64,000 nt of DNA from Diplolepis rosae (GCA_030998225.1 JAPYXD010000522.1:7874001-7938000), one strand, 5' to 3'. Counted from the first letter of the stretch, positions 43,160 through 55,733 are shown. Notes: generated by a model from the sequence alone, not told the origin. Program-made: numbers and translations.

Positions 43160-44280
43160 AACGCAAGAGTATTCCCAGGATACAAATAATGTTGTTATTG
43201 TATGTTCTAATTATTATAAACCAATGACATTAACAAATAGGCAAATATCGTAATTTTCGTTAAAAAACATTTATTTTTAGCTAAAAATGCTTTTATTTAT
43301 TGTGAGAGTAATTGTTAGTCAGAATATATATAAATTATTAAGAATTAGAATTTAATTTAATCAATTTTTTTTTTGTTCACCAACCTTTCAAAAAAACAAA
43401 CTAATAACTTTTTTAGTAAGACAAATGCTAGTTTTCATTCGAATCAACATTTTATTTTATCACTTAAAGAAAAATATAGAAATATTTGCACTTTCCTTTT
43501 TTTTTGGATGAAAGAAATACTTTTTCTGACAAGAATAAATAAGCACTTCATAATTGGTGCCATCATAAATATAATTTCAATTTTGATTTTCCTCTATGAA
43601 GGGAACTTTTCTTGATTCCCATCCTATTGAAAGAACAGGTTCTACAAATATTGAGTCTGTAAATGTAAACTGTGCGATGGCGTTACAAAATTGTTGATGT
43701 AAAAATTGTTTTTCCAATAGAAATTAATGTGCAAAAATAAGAAATTGAGTAATTACTATTCTTCACACTTTTACATGCACAAATAATTCAATTAATTTTA
43801 CAAAAAACTTTAGAAAAACAATTAAAAGTACGAGAATTGTAGGAAAATCTATTCCCCTGTTATTATGTAAAATTGTTATTCTTATGATTATTTTATTTAT
43901 TGAATAATACACTAATCAAATTGAAGTTCATGAAATTAATTTTCAGAAACCTCTAAAAGTAATAATAAGCAATAGCAATGCCATGTTTTGAAGAAATCAG
44001 TTTTAGACTTAACCAAGTGTTTTCTCTTTAATGTACCGAGTTACGACGTCTATTAATTAATATATTTTATCAACGATCTTAATATCTTAATTGACTGAGC
44101 CAGAGAGAAAGTGAATGAAGCCCTACAGTACCAACGCACTACTACATGCATTTACCACACACACTACAGTTACAACATGTAACTTGCAATAGCATGTAAC
44201 TTGTAATAACATGCGACTGGTAATAACATGTGATTGGTAATAACATGTGACTGGTCATAACACGTTACTCGTCATAGTTG
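43160..44280. other. AT-rich, no gene
   Basis: No exon or terminal repeat recognised. AACATGTGACTGGTAATAAC-type repeats near 44160-44270 lead into the LTR-like unit. Confidence 0.35.
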
Positions 44281-44883
44281 ACCTTTCAAAGTTCTATAAA
44301 AAGCGAAAGTTCCAATAGAAGTCAGTTCAGTTAGTTAGTCAACGTCCAATTTCTACAATGTAACCAACGCGAGTCCAGTCCAGTGCCATCGAATCTATAC
44401 CGCGAGTGCAATCCAGTCAGTCTAGTCCAGCTTCACCAGATTTCTACCGCTAGCCAACCTAATTCTAACTCGACGCTGAGTTCAACGACTTTAAAAAGTG
44501 AAGGGGAATCGCCTTCCAAATTCTCTTTGAAACTGGGAGCAAAGAATCAACTTGATCAACCGTCTGGACTACGAATTTCCTATCTAACAACAAGCATCTC
44601 AAGATTACAACAAAGACTCAAGTTGTCACATTCGCTTTACTGGACTCAATCAATCAACCAATTTACAACTCAGGGTAATTACAAGGGTATTTCAAAATTT
44701 CAATTCAATTTCCATTTCCATGGTGCTTACTCGATATAATTTTAATTGTCAATAAATATCTTTTATATCATTAACCATTCTCAATCACTGATTATTCCTC
44801 ATCCCTTAGAGAGGATCCTTCCGATCCTTACATAAAACGAGGAGATCTTTTAAGAAGAGAAATGTTACGTTTCTGACGTAACA
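44280..44883 (+). repeat. LTR-like unit with promoter and poly(A) signals
   Basis: TATAAAAAG near 44295, a TCAGTTCAGTTAG initiator about 30 bases on, AATAAATAT near 44751 and an end GACGTAACA at 44883 give the order expected in a gypsy-type LTR. The last 90 bases recur inverted at 4991-5095. The 5' border is unclear. The 118-aa ORF at 44383-44739 lies in the transcribed part and has no family signal. Confidence 0.5.
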
Positions 44884-46230
44884 AAATCATCCTAAAATTT
44901 AAAATAGAATAATGTTTGTTCATTTCTTTGGCATAGGGTCAGTTTCTTCTTATTTTCTTTGATTAAAATTATTATTACATTTAAAAATGCGCAAAAAGAA
45001 AGAAAGGCAAACGTTTCAGCCACATATGGGGGCCCTCTTCAGTGCCATAAATTCAAAGATCAATTCAAAATTTCTGTAAAAAATTACAATATAGAAGATA
45101 ATTAAAAAAAGAATTATCATAGAAATTAAAAACTTATCTCATAGCTTGCAATTCAAAATGAAGTAATCCAGTATGAAGCATCACGAATTGAAAAAATACT
45201 TGAAGTTCACTAGGAATAAAAACCGGATGAAATGAAAAAATATAAAAGATTTCGCACACGAACCGACCGGAATTCTATACAAAAAAAATGTTTATTATTA
45301 AAGAAGGATGCCAAATTGGTTCTCGATGGCAAAACGCGAACAAGTTTTACATTCATGAAAACTTCTCGTGAAGACTTTATTGCCGGCGTCTCTCACTGAA
45401 TGATCTGAACTGTTTTAAAAACCGACTCGGGACATGTGGCTTTGCTGACCGAAAATTTTTTTCCTATAAGCAATCCTGAGAGGTTCTTTTCCTCCTTGAA
45501 GAAAACTATTGTCCTGTACCTAGTTAAGAAATTCAAGACGTTTATGATGATTTTCACGAGTGGACGAAGGCGTTTATTTTTCATGAAAACGATTTTGTAT
45601 ATAAGCTTCACGGACAATCTATTTTGCACTGAATTTGCAAGCAAGGCGTTACATAAAGATAAAATATTATAATATCCAAATATGTAATTTTACTCCATAT
45701 TTTAAAAAAATTGAAAGTTGTTTATTTTCACATTCAGATTTATTCTGAGATGTTTTGGAAAAATGATAATAAATTTATCTTTAAAAATTAATTAAAATGC
45801 AATTTGAATATTCGTGATAATAAGTATCACATTTGAAGTTATTATTAAATTTAACTAGTTCTGAAAATGGTCAGAACTGTTAGATATTCTAGCTTTATAC
45901 AATAATAGACATGTTATCAAACACGTCACTTTGAAATTTAAAATAGAATGTTTAGATATTCACTTTAGGTGAATGTTTTTAAAAGTATCTAAGAAAGAAA
46001 GGTAATATCTTAAATGATATATTTAGTAATTTTAAATTTGTCGTCTTCTTCGCGTCACTTTGACACGAAGACGACAGAAACCTAATTTTCGATCTTGGCT
46101 CAACTACCGACAGCGTGAAATCGAAGCTAGAAAGTGGGGACACACCGACACGGCGCGCATGATTGTGTGTGGTCTCATATGGGAGCGTGGTGGGGGCCGC
46201 CATCTCCCACGTTCTGGTATCACTGGTATG
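44884..46230. other. no gene recognised
   Basis: Mostly AT-rich. 46040-46230 is GC-richer and was the target of the hAT insertion; a minus-strand ORF there starts in GAGATGGCGGCC but has no family similarity that I can see. Confidence 0.35.
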
Positions 46231-46310
46231 CATCAGCCTAGGGTTGTAAAATTTCATGAAACTTTGATCTAATGTAAAGTTTCATGAAACATTGGGGGTC
46301 TCATGAAATA

Positions 46311-47067
46311 AAGGGTTTACCAATAAGGGTGATATGTTTTGAAATTGAAAAAAAACACTGAATATTCATTCGGAATTGATCGAAATCTATTTTATTATAT
46401 TGGATATTCTATGCCATTTATGATTTAAACAATATATCGGCCAAATGTCCCCCGAGACTTGAGCCAAAAATGCGCATCATCAGAAAAGATGATTTTTTGT
46501 TGAAAATTGGGATGATTTTCAATTGATTCCAGAGCCCAATCCGCGAACTCCCGACGCAAACGATGGTCATTAGGCTTCAGTTCTTGGGCCAGAATCATCT
46601 TATAGGGATGCAGGCCAAGATCCAATCGCAAAATACGCCAGGTAGTCATCCTGGACAGGCCCAATTCCTGAGATCGGCGTGGCACGGACAATTCACGGTT
46701 TTCCTCGATACTGGCCTGTACGGCGGCTATATTCTGTGTAGAACGTGCGGTACGCATACGATTTTTAGGCTTAGTATCCAATAGAGTAAATTCACTCTCC
46801 AACTTATCGATTATTCGACGAATTGAGAGCGCGGATGGAGCAGAATGACGACCATATTTTGCACGATATGCTCTTTGAACACCGACAAAACTTCTCGAAT
46901 TTTGATAAAATAATTGGACAATTTCCAAACGTTGTGGAAGCGTGAAACTACTCATGATTAAATGGCAAACCTTACTGATCACAACTGACAGCAGACGTCA
47001 AAAATTTCAGTTCAAATGAGCCCGATAGGGACATTCAAAATCATATCACCCCTATTGGGAAACCCTT
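46311..47067 (-). mobile_element. deleted IS630/mariner-type transposon
   Basis: Ends AAGGGTTTACCAATAAGGG and the mirrored CCTATTGGGAAACCCTT are flanked by TA (46309-46310, 47068-47069). The minus strand encodes a transposase from about 46955 (MSSFTLPQRLEIVQLFYQ) with helix-turn-helix RRSQELGLSRMTTWRILR and the first catalytic motif FSDDAHF near the end, after which the rest is deleted (frame ends 46425). 757 bp. A relative of the 13.8-kb element. Confidence 0.85.
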
Positions 47068-47295
47068 TATTTCAAAGTTTCAAACACAAAAGCGGGAAAA
47101 TTCAAACTATATATAGTTTAAATAAATATTTAAGGACGTTTTATGATTTATCTGTCTAACCTGATCTGACTTCTGTGCGCCTGCGTAGATAGACGTTTCT
47201 CCCACTTCTCCTAATGTTTCATGAAACAATGAAACTTTGACCATGAAATATTGAAATATTTCAAATGCAAGTTTCAATGTTTCAATGAAACGTTA

Positions 47296-48216
47296 CCAGG
47301 TTTACAAGTATGAAACCGGTAATTTTTTTGAGAAAATACTCGTTTATTTAATAAAAATGGTTATAAATTCAATCTTCAAAGTGATGGCCATTGCTAGCCA
47401 CACATTTTTCCTATCTCTCTGGCAATTTGTGTATGCCTCGCCAAAAAAATTGTTCGTTTTTTGAGTCAAACCAGTCATCGAGCCATTTTTTCACATTTTC
47501 GTACGAATCGAAGCGCTGTTCAGCAAGTGCATACCCCATTGATGAAAATAAGTGGTAGTCAGATGGAGACAAGTCTGGTGAATAAGCCGCACGGGGGAGG
47601 GCTTCCCAGCTGTACGAATTTACCAATTCCTGAGTCTTTTTTGTTCGATGTGCTGGTGCATTGTCATCAAGAAAAATCACTTTGTGTTGCCTAGTTTGAT
47701 ATTCTGGACGTTTTTGGCGCAAAGCACGATTCAAATCGGCCAATTGTTGTTGGTAGCGTTGACCAGTAACTGTTTCACCTGGCTTCAGAAGGTCAAACCA
47801 GATAACACCCTTCTGATCCCAATCTTCGAACTTTTTTGGTGGTTTTCCACGATATTCGTTTCTCACATCAAAATTACCACTTTTGAATTTTTTAAACCAC
47901 TCGAAACACTGTGTTTTGCCTAGAGCATGCTGGCCGTAAGCGTCCACAAGCATTCGATGGGCTTCCAAAGCAGATTTCTTCAATTGGTAACAGAAAATTA
48001 ATGATGTCCGCAAATCGTAGTTTGAAGGCACAAAAATCGACATTTTTACTAGCGAAAAAAAATTAGTTGTTGTATGAAACTTGATTGTTTATGAACTGAA
48101 TATTGTTGACAGAACTCAATGCGAAGAAATGGCGTCAATGATTTGGTTTCGCAGAGCGTATAGTTTTACCTAGCGACACATAGATGTCATTACCGGTTTC
48201 ATACTTGTACACCTGG
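47296..48216 (-). mobile_element. deleted mariner, copy 1
   Basis: Ends CCAGGTTTACAAGTATGAAA and mirrored CATACTTGTACACCTGG, flanked by TA. The minus frame 48043-47411 (210 aa) has SLIFCYQLKKSALEAHRML and FEWFKKFKSG, then jumps directly to WDQKGVIWFDLLKPGETV; the region with the first catalytic Asp is missing. FLDDNAPAHR and YSPDLSPSDYHLF keep the second and third Asp. The frame ends properly in HKLPER. Related copy at 59836-61604. Confidence 0.9.
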
Positions 48217-48243
48217 TACATCGCTTACAACCCTACATCAGCC

Positions 48244-48880
48244 CGTATTTCACGATTCTAACTTGACCACGTTAATGTCACGAGTTGCATTCTTAAGTTA
48301 ATTGGCCGAATACTCACGGGCGGCGCTAACTGTGCCATCATGTGACGCGCCGAGTCAATTCAAGCACGAACCGTCGGTAATTTTAAATTTCATTATTTAA
48401 ATTTAAATAAAATCTTGAACTCGGATGGCTGGATGTGAGCTCTCCACGTTTAAGAATGGAAACTCACCTCACCTTGAGTGGAAACACTTCTTGTAGAAAA
48501 GAATAAAACTATTTAATATAATCTTAATATAAATAGGGTAATTAAATAAATGATAAAAGATTGTTCAAAGAGGCAAATAAAACACACATATATATATATA
48601 TATTTGAAATGTCCTGCAGTTACATATAACATGAACTTAAAACTTATAGTTTACATTTACCTACAAAGTCAAAGAAATGATCGGTCAATAGTATTGATCA
48701 TAAATCCCTACTCATTAATATAAGTTCTAGATCTCTATATCCCTACTTTTCTTCTTAAATACACATGGACCACAGCATCAAGGGCTGCCGCTCAAGCTTA
48801 TAGTCACGTATCACATACTCGAAATTCCTATGAAATCTATGTCGTAAAACCTACTATCGTCTTTTCGAAATAAACTACCT
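48244..48880. other. no gene; TA microsatellite
   Basis: A (TA)n run lies at about 48588-48603. Nothing else recognised before the DIRS-like fragment. Confidence 0.4.
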
Positions 48881-48885
48881 ATCAA

Positions 48886-50060
48886 ACTTAATCAACTATA
48901 CCAATTTAGGGCTCTTCCTTTTGGATTAACTTCAGCTCCCTTTATTTTTACCAAATTAGGCAAGCCAATTGTAAATTGGCTAAGAAAGCAAGGCGTTAGG
49001 GTAGTGATGTACGGAGACGACTTATTAATCTTCGGTTGAAAAGCAGAAGAACCTCCAAATAATGCCAAACTAGCAGTTTCCTTGCTACATTTTTTAGGAA
49101 TCAGTATCAACTGGGAAAAATCGAATTTAAAACCTAGTAGATTATGTAAGTTCTTAGGCATGCTCATTAATTCAGCCAACATGACATTGTAACTACCCTT
49201 GTAGAAACGCATGAAAATAAAAGAAATGTTGAATTTGTCATTAATGGAGAAGAAAATAAGAATCTAAAATTTAGCTGAAGTTATAGAGGTTCAGGTTGCA
49301 ACTTGCCCAGCTATAGCATATGGTTGGTTATATTATAAGGCGCTCGATTTGGTTAAGAGAAGGGCTTTATTATTACATAGGAATAATCCTAATAAGTGGA
49401 CTTTTTTGACTGATGAGGCAAGAACAGAATTGAAATAGTGGCATTCCCAAATTTTATTTGCTAAGAATAAGATTCGGTCTAGCCTTTTCAACATGGCCAT
49501 TTTTTCGGATGCCCCCATTTCGGGTTGGGGGCCACTTGTGGAAACGAGTCAGCTAGGGCTCTTTGGAGTAGCTTAGAGAGGGGAATGCACATTCACTTTT
49601 CAGAAATCAAAACAACCTTATTAACTTTAAAATGCTTTGCCAACACTGTTTTTAATAAGCAGATTCTCTTGAGAAAAGATAACATTTTGGCTTCAGCTTA
49701 CATTAATAAAATGTGAGGAATAAAGTGCAGGACATTAAATTACATAATCAAACAGATATGGGAATGGTGCCAAAAAAGGGATATTTGTGTGCTTTCCCTC
49801 CTTTCTTTTTGATTGTCAAGGTATTGAAGAAGGTCAGGGAGGATGTTTCTACTGGAATTTTTTTCGTACTTTTTTGGACAAACCAACCCTGGTTCCCAGA
49901 GTTCAAACGTCTTATTATTCCCAATATAATTATCTTAGAACCTTCAGAAGAACTTTTAAATTCTGCTTGCAGGAAAGTCATTTATGCGCTGTTATCAACT
50001 CTTACCCTGGTGTCCGAAGTTGTCTGTGAAGGACGTTCGAGCAAGAGGACCTGCAGGATG
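48886..50060 (+). pseudogene. DIRS-like pol fragment: reverse transcriptase and RNase H
   Basis: The + strand reads FRALPFGLTSAPFIFTKL, then LRKQGVRVVMYGDDLLIFG (YGDD near 49010) and FLGMLINSANMTL: the RT pattern of tyrosine-recombinase retroelements (DIRS group), with LPFGL and TKL as marks. After frame changes MAIFSDAPISGWG (about 49493-49530) opens RNase H, followed by LKCFANTVFNKQILLR and AYINKM. In-frame stops (first near 49037) and shifts throughout; no recombinase seen. Minus-strand ORFs here are shadows. Confidence 0.75.
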
Positions 50061-51351
50061 ACACTGTAGAGATAATGCTTTCTTCTATATCTCAGAGCAC
50101 GGCAAAACAGCGTTCAACTCAAGTCAGGCCGTGCAAACCTAATGGAAAGGTGGTGGACCGCTAGCAACAAGCGCCGATTATATCCCTGCACATGAACTAC
50201 CATTATGTGTGCACGTGTTAGTGCATATACACGCATACGTAGGTTCTTTCAATGTGTTACAGAGAATATATTCAAATATTATTAAAAGGAAATTGAAGAT
50301 TTAACGCAAAATTGTGAAATCTAATTCAAGAGTGAGAAGTTAATAACAACTCAATCTTGAAATACATTTTCACAATTTTGCCTTAAATCTTGGTTTTGTC
50401 GTAACAAGTAAAAATAAAAAATATCTGTAATTTGTATTTTTATTGATTTTTATTTGCAGAAAATATACAGAAAATATATGAAATATACTAATAATAAAAA
50501 ATGTTATGAAAAATGATAATACTGCTGACTTCAACGGAAATCGGAGAGACAAAAAATATTAATTTTACAGCTTATACAAGGCTTCAATAAACATAATCAT
50601 ATAATTGAAAAACTCCTTTGTTTTATCGACCTGAGGACTCGTGAGTCCAAAAATGGCGGCTAATCTATCTCCTATTGAAAATTCCGACGTTGGAAACGAC
50701 ATTGGAAACGTTATCGTAAGCGATATCGTAAACGTTGTTGTAAGTGATATCGTTAATGACGTAGGATTTTGGGACCATATCTGATATCGTTTACGATGTC
50801 GTAAATGATACCGATTACGACATTTGTTTTTTATTAAATAATACAAAATATTTTATTATTGTTAAAATTTGAATCTACTTTACTGTATGAAAGGAATATG
50901 AAGACAATGGAAATTGATAAAAACATATTATATGTGTGTATTTAATTTCGAACGATTGTGAATATTTGTGTGCCGTTCCGAATTTGCGCTCTTATTAAAC
51001 TTTCATGATGCCGAAAGATCATAAATAAAAATATGTTTATAGATAAACCAATATGTTAATAACAGTTTTCATTGTTTTTATATTCCTTCCATACAGTTAA
51101 ATAGATTTAAATTTTAAGAATAATAAAATATTTTGTCTTATTTAATTCTGAAACGGTTTCACCAATGGCATGTAGCTTGATGTATCTCAGAAAGAGTATA
51201 CAACAATGGCGGAACTCTAACGAAGCCGTTCCGCTTGACGCACTCCATCCGCTTCCGACAATTAGCACCGCGTATATCCCTGCACCTGAACTACCCTACG
51301 GGGACACCCAATATATTAGAGGTTGACCTGCCCTGACCTGCCCTGACTCAA
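50061..51351. repeat. dispersed repeats, no gene
   Basis: About 50217-50345 matches 56228-56350 (GCATACGTAGGTTCTTT). 50690-50825 is built of GATATCGTAAACG variants in both orientations. The rest is AT-rich with nothing recognised. Confidence 0.45.
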
Positions 51352-51960
51352 CCCTAGCGAACTGGCTGAACGATAGCTTTACGCTGTAGCGTAACATTAT
51401 CGTTACATTATCGTAAAGTTATCGTAAAGTAGCATTATAACTCATGAATGAGGCAAAATAAATATTCAAAATGTTTCTATCCTTATTCTACGTTAAAAAT
51501 AACGTTAACTGGTAATTGAAATGTGCAATAATTTTATTTATTTACGCAAAAAATTAAAAAAACATAATACCTGTCATTGAAGTCAGCGCAGTGGTTCACC
51601 TTTTGTGGAACTTCTCCGTTAAAGTTGAATATTGGTTGGAGTGAGACACAACTAAACTTTCATCTCACTCTAACAAATAGTCAATTCTGACGGTGAAGAC
51701 ATGGAAAGTGATGAACCACTGCACTGCCTTCAATGACAGGTATTATGTTTTTTTTTAATTTTTAGCGTAAACAAATAAAATTATTGCATATTTCAATTAC
51801 CAGTTAACGTTATTTTCAACGTAGAATAAGGATAAAAAGATTTTGAATGTTTATTTTGCCTCATTCATGAGTTATAATGCTACTTTACGATAACTTTACG
51901 ATAACTTTACCATAATGTTACGCTACAGCGTAAAGCTATCGTTTAGCCAGTTCGCTAGGG
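51352..51960. mobile_element. complete CCCTAGCGAACTGG foldback
   Basis: CCCTAGCGAACTGGCTGAAC at the left and its mirror at 51960 bound 609 bp; arms of nearly 300 bp include TTTACGATAACTT repeats and AATGACAGG. Target duplication not evident. Fragments occur at 158-203 and 25611-25867; the 2.8-kb element at 19532 shares its first 8 bases and the AATGACAGGTATTATG block. Confidence 0.8.
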
Positions 51961-52383
51961 AAGTTTAAGATACTGGTGGTCTTTCTGTACCCAAAGTTTT
52001 GAGGAGTAGTAATTAGAAGTAGAAATTGATTGGCTAGTCACGAAAGAGTAGGAGAATCGAGGCGGATCTTTAAAACGTTTAAAGCTCGACTGAGAAAATC
52101 CAAGTCCGAAGAAGCCCGACTCGGGAAACCCCAGTCCTAGCCTCTAGCCTCAGCTGCAAGTTTTTTATAGTCCTTGCAGTGAAAGCGCAAAAGAAGGTAG
52201 TAAAGCAGTAAATCTTGAAGGATTATTTCTTTATTTCCTTCTGGCGACCAGACATACTATTTTGAACTTCTTTCCATACCTATTCATCTAGCTTTTTCCT
52301 ATCTTAAATAAATATTTATTATCTCTGTGAATTCCTAGCTCTATTTTAAACATAACTTATTCAAATCCATCGTCCAAGCTTAA
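51961..52383. other. no gene recognised
   Basis: Short unassigned stretch, slightly GC-richer in its first half. It ends in AAGCTTAA, the target of the following element. Confidence 0.4.
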
Positions 52384-53343
52384 GGGAGTTACTCAGGATG
52401 AAGAATTAACGTACAGAAAAATCTCAAACTTTGCAGAGCGTTAGAATATGATTAAAAAATTATCCGTACGAAATTTCAAGGTCTCAGGTGGGTTTTTTAG
52501 TAAGATATTCATATTTATATTTTGCGCCTCTCTAGTTGATTCAACATGGCTCTTATGAGAAATCGCGGAGGTTATCGTGTATTATCATTGATATCTTTTC
52601 AACTGACGAACAGATCATAACGGGATTTGAAGAGTAGAAAAATAAGATGTTCAGGAATAGTTATTAACTTTAATAACATTCAAAGGTGGGTTCTAAAAGT
52701 AATAAAAAATACGATGAAGATTGGAAATTGCTGTGATTTTGGTCTTTGGTTAGGTATGTGGCAACGTCGCATTCGTAGGTTATGTGCGCGAAATTTGAAA
52801 TGTATGCGTTATATCTATTCAGCAGCTCGTACCAACTGGTGATTAAAATTTGTTATGAAAACCATGTTTTTAATAAATGCGACCATTCCTCGGTAACGGT
52901 GGTTACGATGGTACTAGAAAACAGCCTTTTAATTGAACAAATTTAATTGTGATTTTTTTGTCTACTTTCAAAAAGTTACTACTTAAGTAGCTGCACATAA
53001 CATAAAAATTTCATAAAATTATAATTGGTGTTTTTTGAGGTATCGGTGATTGATCACGGTAACGGAGGTTACGCGTACGGTTTTTTTTGTTTTATGCAAA
53101 TTATAATCCATTAAGCTCTGCGATTTGTGAAAAGATATAATGTTTATGTTTTTCAACTGAACTTATGAAGTGTGCGTTGCTATGGAGAATACTTGTCTTA
53201 AACAAAAAAGTCTATTTTTCTCATAAAAAAAAACTTTTAAATGATAACGGAGGTTACGGTTAATAGTAACAGAGGTTACGCGTACGATAAGAGCAACATA
53301 TTTTGACCCCCGCAGGAGTAATTATCAATATAAAAGAGAGTTT

Positions 53344-54540
53344 TTAATAAATTTCTTTATTATTCAAAAACTTTAATTTTATAAAGCTCAGTAGTCGATG
53401 TCTGAGCAGCAAGAATGTGGCGTTCTCTGAAAAATCAATTTGAACAACAACATCCTCGTTTTCTGCCAAATTTTTGCAAGCTTCGAAATAATTGCTTTGA
53501 ACTTTTTTTATGAAGCAGTGTTTTTTAAAATTTGGTAATTCCTTATTCAACCGAGCAATCACGTCTATGACTGAAATGTTTTCTTCGACAACTTGCAAAA
53601 ATCCGTCGACGTTTTTCCATTGTTGCACCGGTATTGATGCTTGCAAATTTATATCTGTGGAAAGAAAAACCTGAGAATCGAATTGACAACCTGAGCAATT
53701 GTTCAACATACAATTTTCGTCATCCACATTGCAGCACATTTGAGACAAAAATATCTTGTAGTCATATGGAAAACCCTCACAATTAGCATACAACGCTTCA
53801 GTAAGAAACGAAAAATTGAGGTGTTTCTTACACACACACACGTTAAATGGAGTTTTGCCTGCAGGTAACACGAATTGCGGTCGATGTTTGAAAAAGAGCG
53901 TTTTTGAGCATTTTACTTGTGGATGTTGCTTTGTAAATTCAAAATATGCATCCATAATGTTCATTAGCATGTGGCGTATTGCAATTCTCTCGCGCTTTCC
54001 TGTTGTTGGATCCTTAACTGACTTCACGTCATGCTTTCCAGGAGCTTGGCGGCTGATTGCATCAGTGCAATAAAATTCCTGAACTATTTGTTTGACTTCG
54101 TCGTTGGGAGAGCTGCTTTTTTTGATTCTTTATTCTCGGGATATAACAAAACAACTTCTGGTAGCGTCTCCTTCATCATTTCTCGAACAACAGCTCGACG
54201 TTTTGTCGGACTTTGCGGAAGTGAAGCAATTGCTTTTCGAAGAGCCTTCCCAAATGTTTGTGGGCACTTGAAAGTGCCACGTTTGGCAGTTTCGACAGAG
54301 TTTGCACCTGGATCTAACTGCAATTTTTTTGTTTTTTACGATCTCGAAATTTCTATTGCTTCTGGCAATTTCTTTCCATCAATTCTTCCTTTTTTTCTGT
54401 CCAAGTGAAATTTTTTTCTTCTGATATGCAATTCGCTGACGTTCTCGATCGCGTTGAAGGGCTTCTTCATATTTTTCTTTATCGTCTTTTAGTCTCTGTC
54501 GGTATTTTGCCATAAGCTCCTTTTTCGTTTTTGGAGCCAT
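53344..54540 (-). pseudogene. decayed gene of the TTAA-flanked element
   Basis: From ATG at 54540 the minus strand starts MAPKTKKELMAKYRQRLK, a charged helix, then breaks by frame and stop near 54330-54420. It resumes with GTFKCPQTFGKALRKAI, breaks again near 54110, and runs as a 227-aa frame (54027-53344) with KCSKTLFFKHRPQFVLP, a Cys-rich stretch (VCVCKKH, MCCNVDDENC, CSGC) and VVQIDFSEN, possibly the first acidic residue of a DDE core. The end is missing. I know this protein type as multi-copy and unnamed in invertebrate genomes. It is likely a transposase, unproven. Confidence 0.6.
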
Positions 54541-55332
54541 GTTCTGAAAGATCATCTGATATTTATTATTTGTTACAGAGTGAAGATTGAGGTTACGTCG
54601 TATGGTCCTCTAGAGCGTAAAATACAGATGTGATAAACGTACTTTATATACGAAGTTTTGTAATGTCAAAACATTTTTTATCTCCAGTATAGAAACTTTT
54701 CTGGTTTTTTGGTAACGGAGGTTACGCGGAAAATAGGTTAAACAAATATATTATAAAACATATAAATAACTTACGATTTATCGGTTTTTATGAACAATCA
54801 CAATGTCAATAATCACACCAAAGCGTATGTAACCTTAATCGTCATATTTGTCCCATACTAGAAAATGTAAGCTTACCAACATTATATAGTATGAACACGC
54901 GTACATACCCCGCCATCTCCTGAATCATTCCATTAGCTGCGAAAAGCAATACAAATTTGGAATTTTTTAAAATTCTTCTTCTTACCACTAAGATAAGGTA
55001 CCATTTGATTGCAAAATTATTACAATTTATCAAAATGAAAATATTAAAAATTATGGCTTACGGTTTCACTTCACCGGGAATGGCCGAATGAAATATAACA
55101 TATTAATTATTCGTATGATAAATAAACGAATTAAGTACATACAAACAACTTTATTTACATACATATCATAATACGTAGTACGTAAAATCTTTCTCAATGA
55201 TATACTAAATTTGTCTTATTTTCACAGTCTTGAATCGATATAACAACTTTTCAATACATATCTATTATCATCACAATCGTTCATTAATTATTATTTAGAA
55301 TATTTGATGCATATGCAATAAATATATGCCAA

Positions 55333-55680
55333 CTAAACTAAAGTAAATTGGTATTTTGTTTTCAGATAATCACAGATTTTATTTTTAATCTTCCTATTAT
55401 TTGTCACACGAATTTTCCCGTTTTTATCAGCACGAAACAAACGAGATAATCCATCAGAACCATGGTCTTTGTATGCATCGATAACAATAGCTACCGTGAT
55501 GTCAGAGGCAATCATTTTTTTCCTCATTTGGACGGATGTGCATCTTTTTAATTCCTTGTATAATTTCATGTCTGAAAAACATTTCTTAGGTACTGACGTG
55601 ACCATATGTGCGACTGTACACATGTGCGCACACGAACAAACAAGATGTGACGTTGCCAGATCAAGTACTACTGTAGTCAA
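55333..55680 (-). CDS. 115-aa ORF at the end of the TTAA-flanked element
   Basis: An open minus frame of 115 codons just inside the right end of the element. It has a Cys/His-containing start and a Lys-rich C terminus (KNGKIRVTNNRKIKNK). No family recognised. Position suggests a second gene or 5' exon of the element, but chance is possible. Confidence 0.25.
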   Translation of the reverse strand: MTTVVLDLATSHLVCSCAHMCTVAHMVTSVPKKCFSDMKLYKELKRCTSVQMRKKMIASDITVAIVIDAYKDHGSDGLSRLFRADKNGKIRVTNNRKIKNKICDYLKTKYQFTLV

Positions 55681-55733
55681 CCTGCGTGTTTAACCCTATT
55701 TTGACTAGGCGGGTAGGTGAGTAACTCCCTTAA

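Larger units (their letters stand above)
46239..48235. mobile_element. hAT-type MITE holding two nested transposons
   Basis: Ends TAGGGTTGTAA and TTACAACCCTA are flanked by the 8-bp duplication CATCAGCC (46231-46238 and 48236-48243), the hAT signature. GTTTCATGAAAC motifs repeat near both ends. Removing the two nested elements leaves about 320 bp of original MITE. Confidence 0.85.
52384..55729 (-). mobile_element. 3.3-kb TTAA-flanked element (Kolobok-like)
   Basis: GGGAGTTACTCA and TGAGTAACTCCC are perfect 12-bp ends, flanked by TTAA at 52380-52383 and 55730-55733. GGTAACGGAGGTTACG-like motifs recur at about 52905, 53060, 53245, 53265 and 54715, on both sides of the gene. TTAA targets occur in piggyBac and Kolobok; the encoded protein does not look like piggyBac. 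The superfamily call is inference. Confidence 0.6.

Noticed and set aside
44383..44739. 118-aa ORF
   Set aside because: Lies between the initiator and poly(A) signal of an LTR-like unit; Ser/Gln-rich, no family.
49713..50069. 118-aa and overlapping plus-strand ORFs as a separate gene
   Set aside because: They are frame pieces of the DIRS-like RNase H region and its downstream part.
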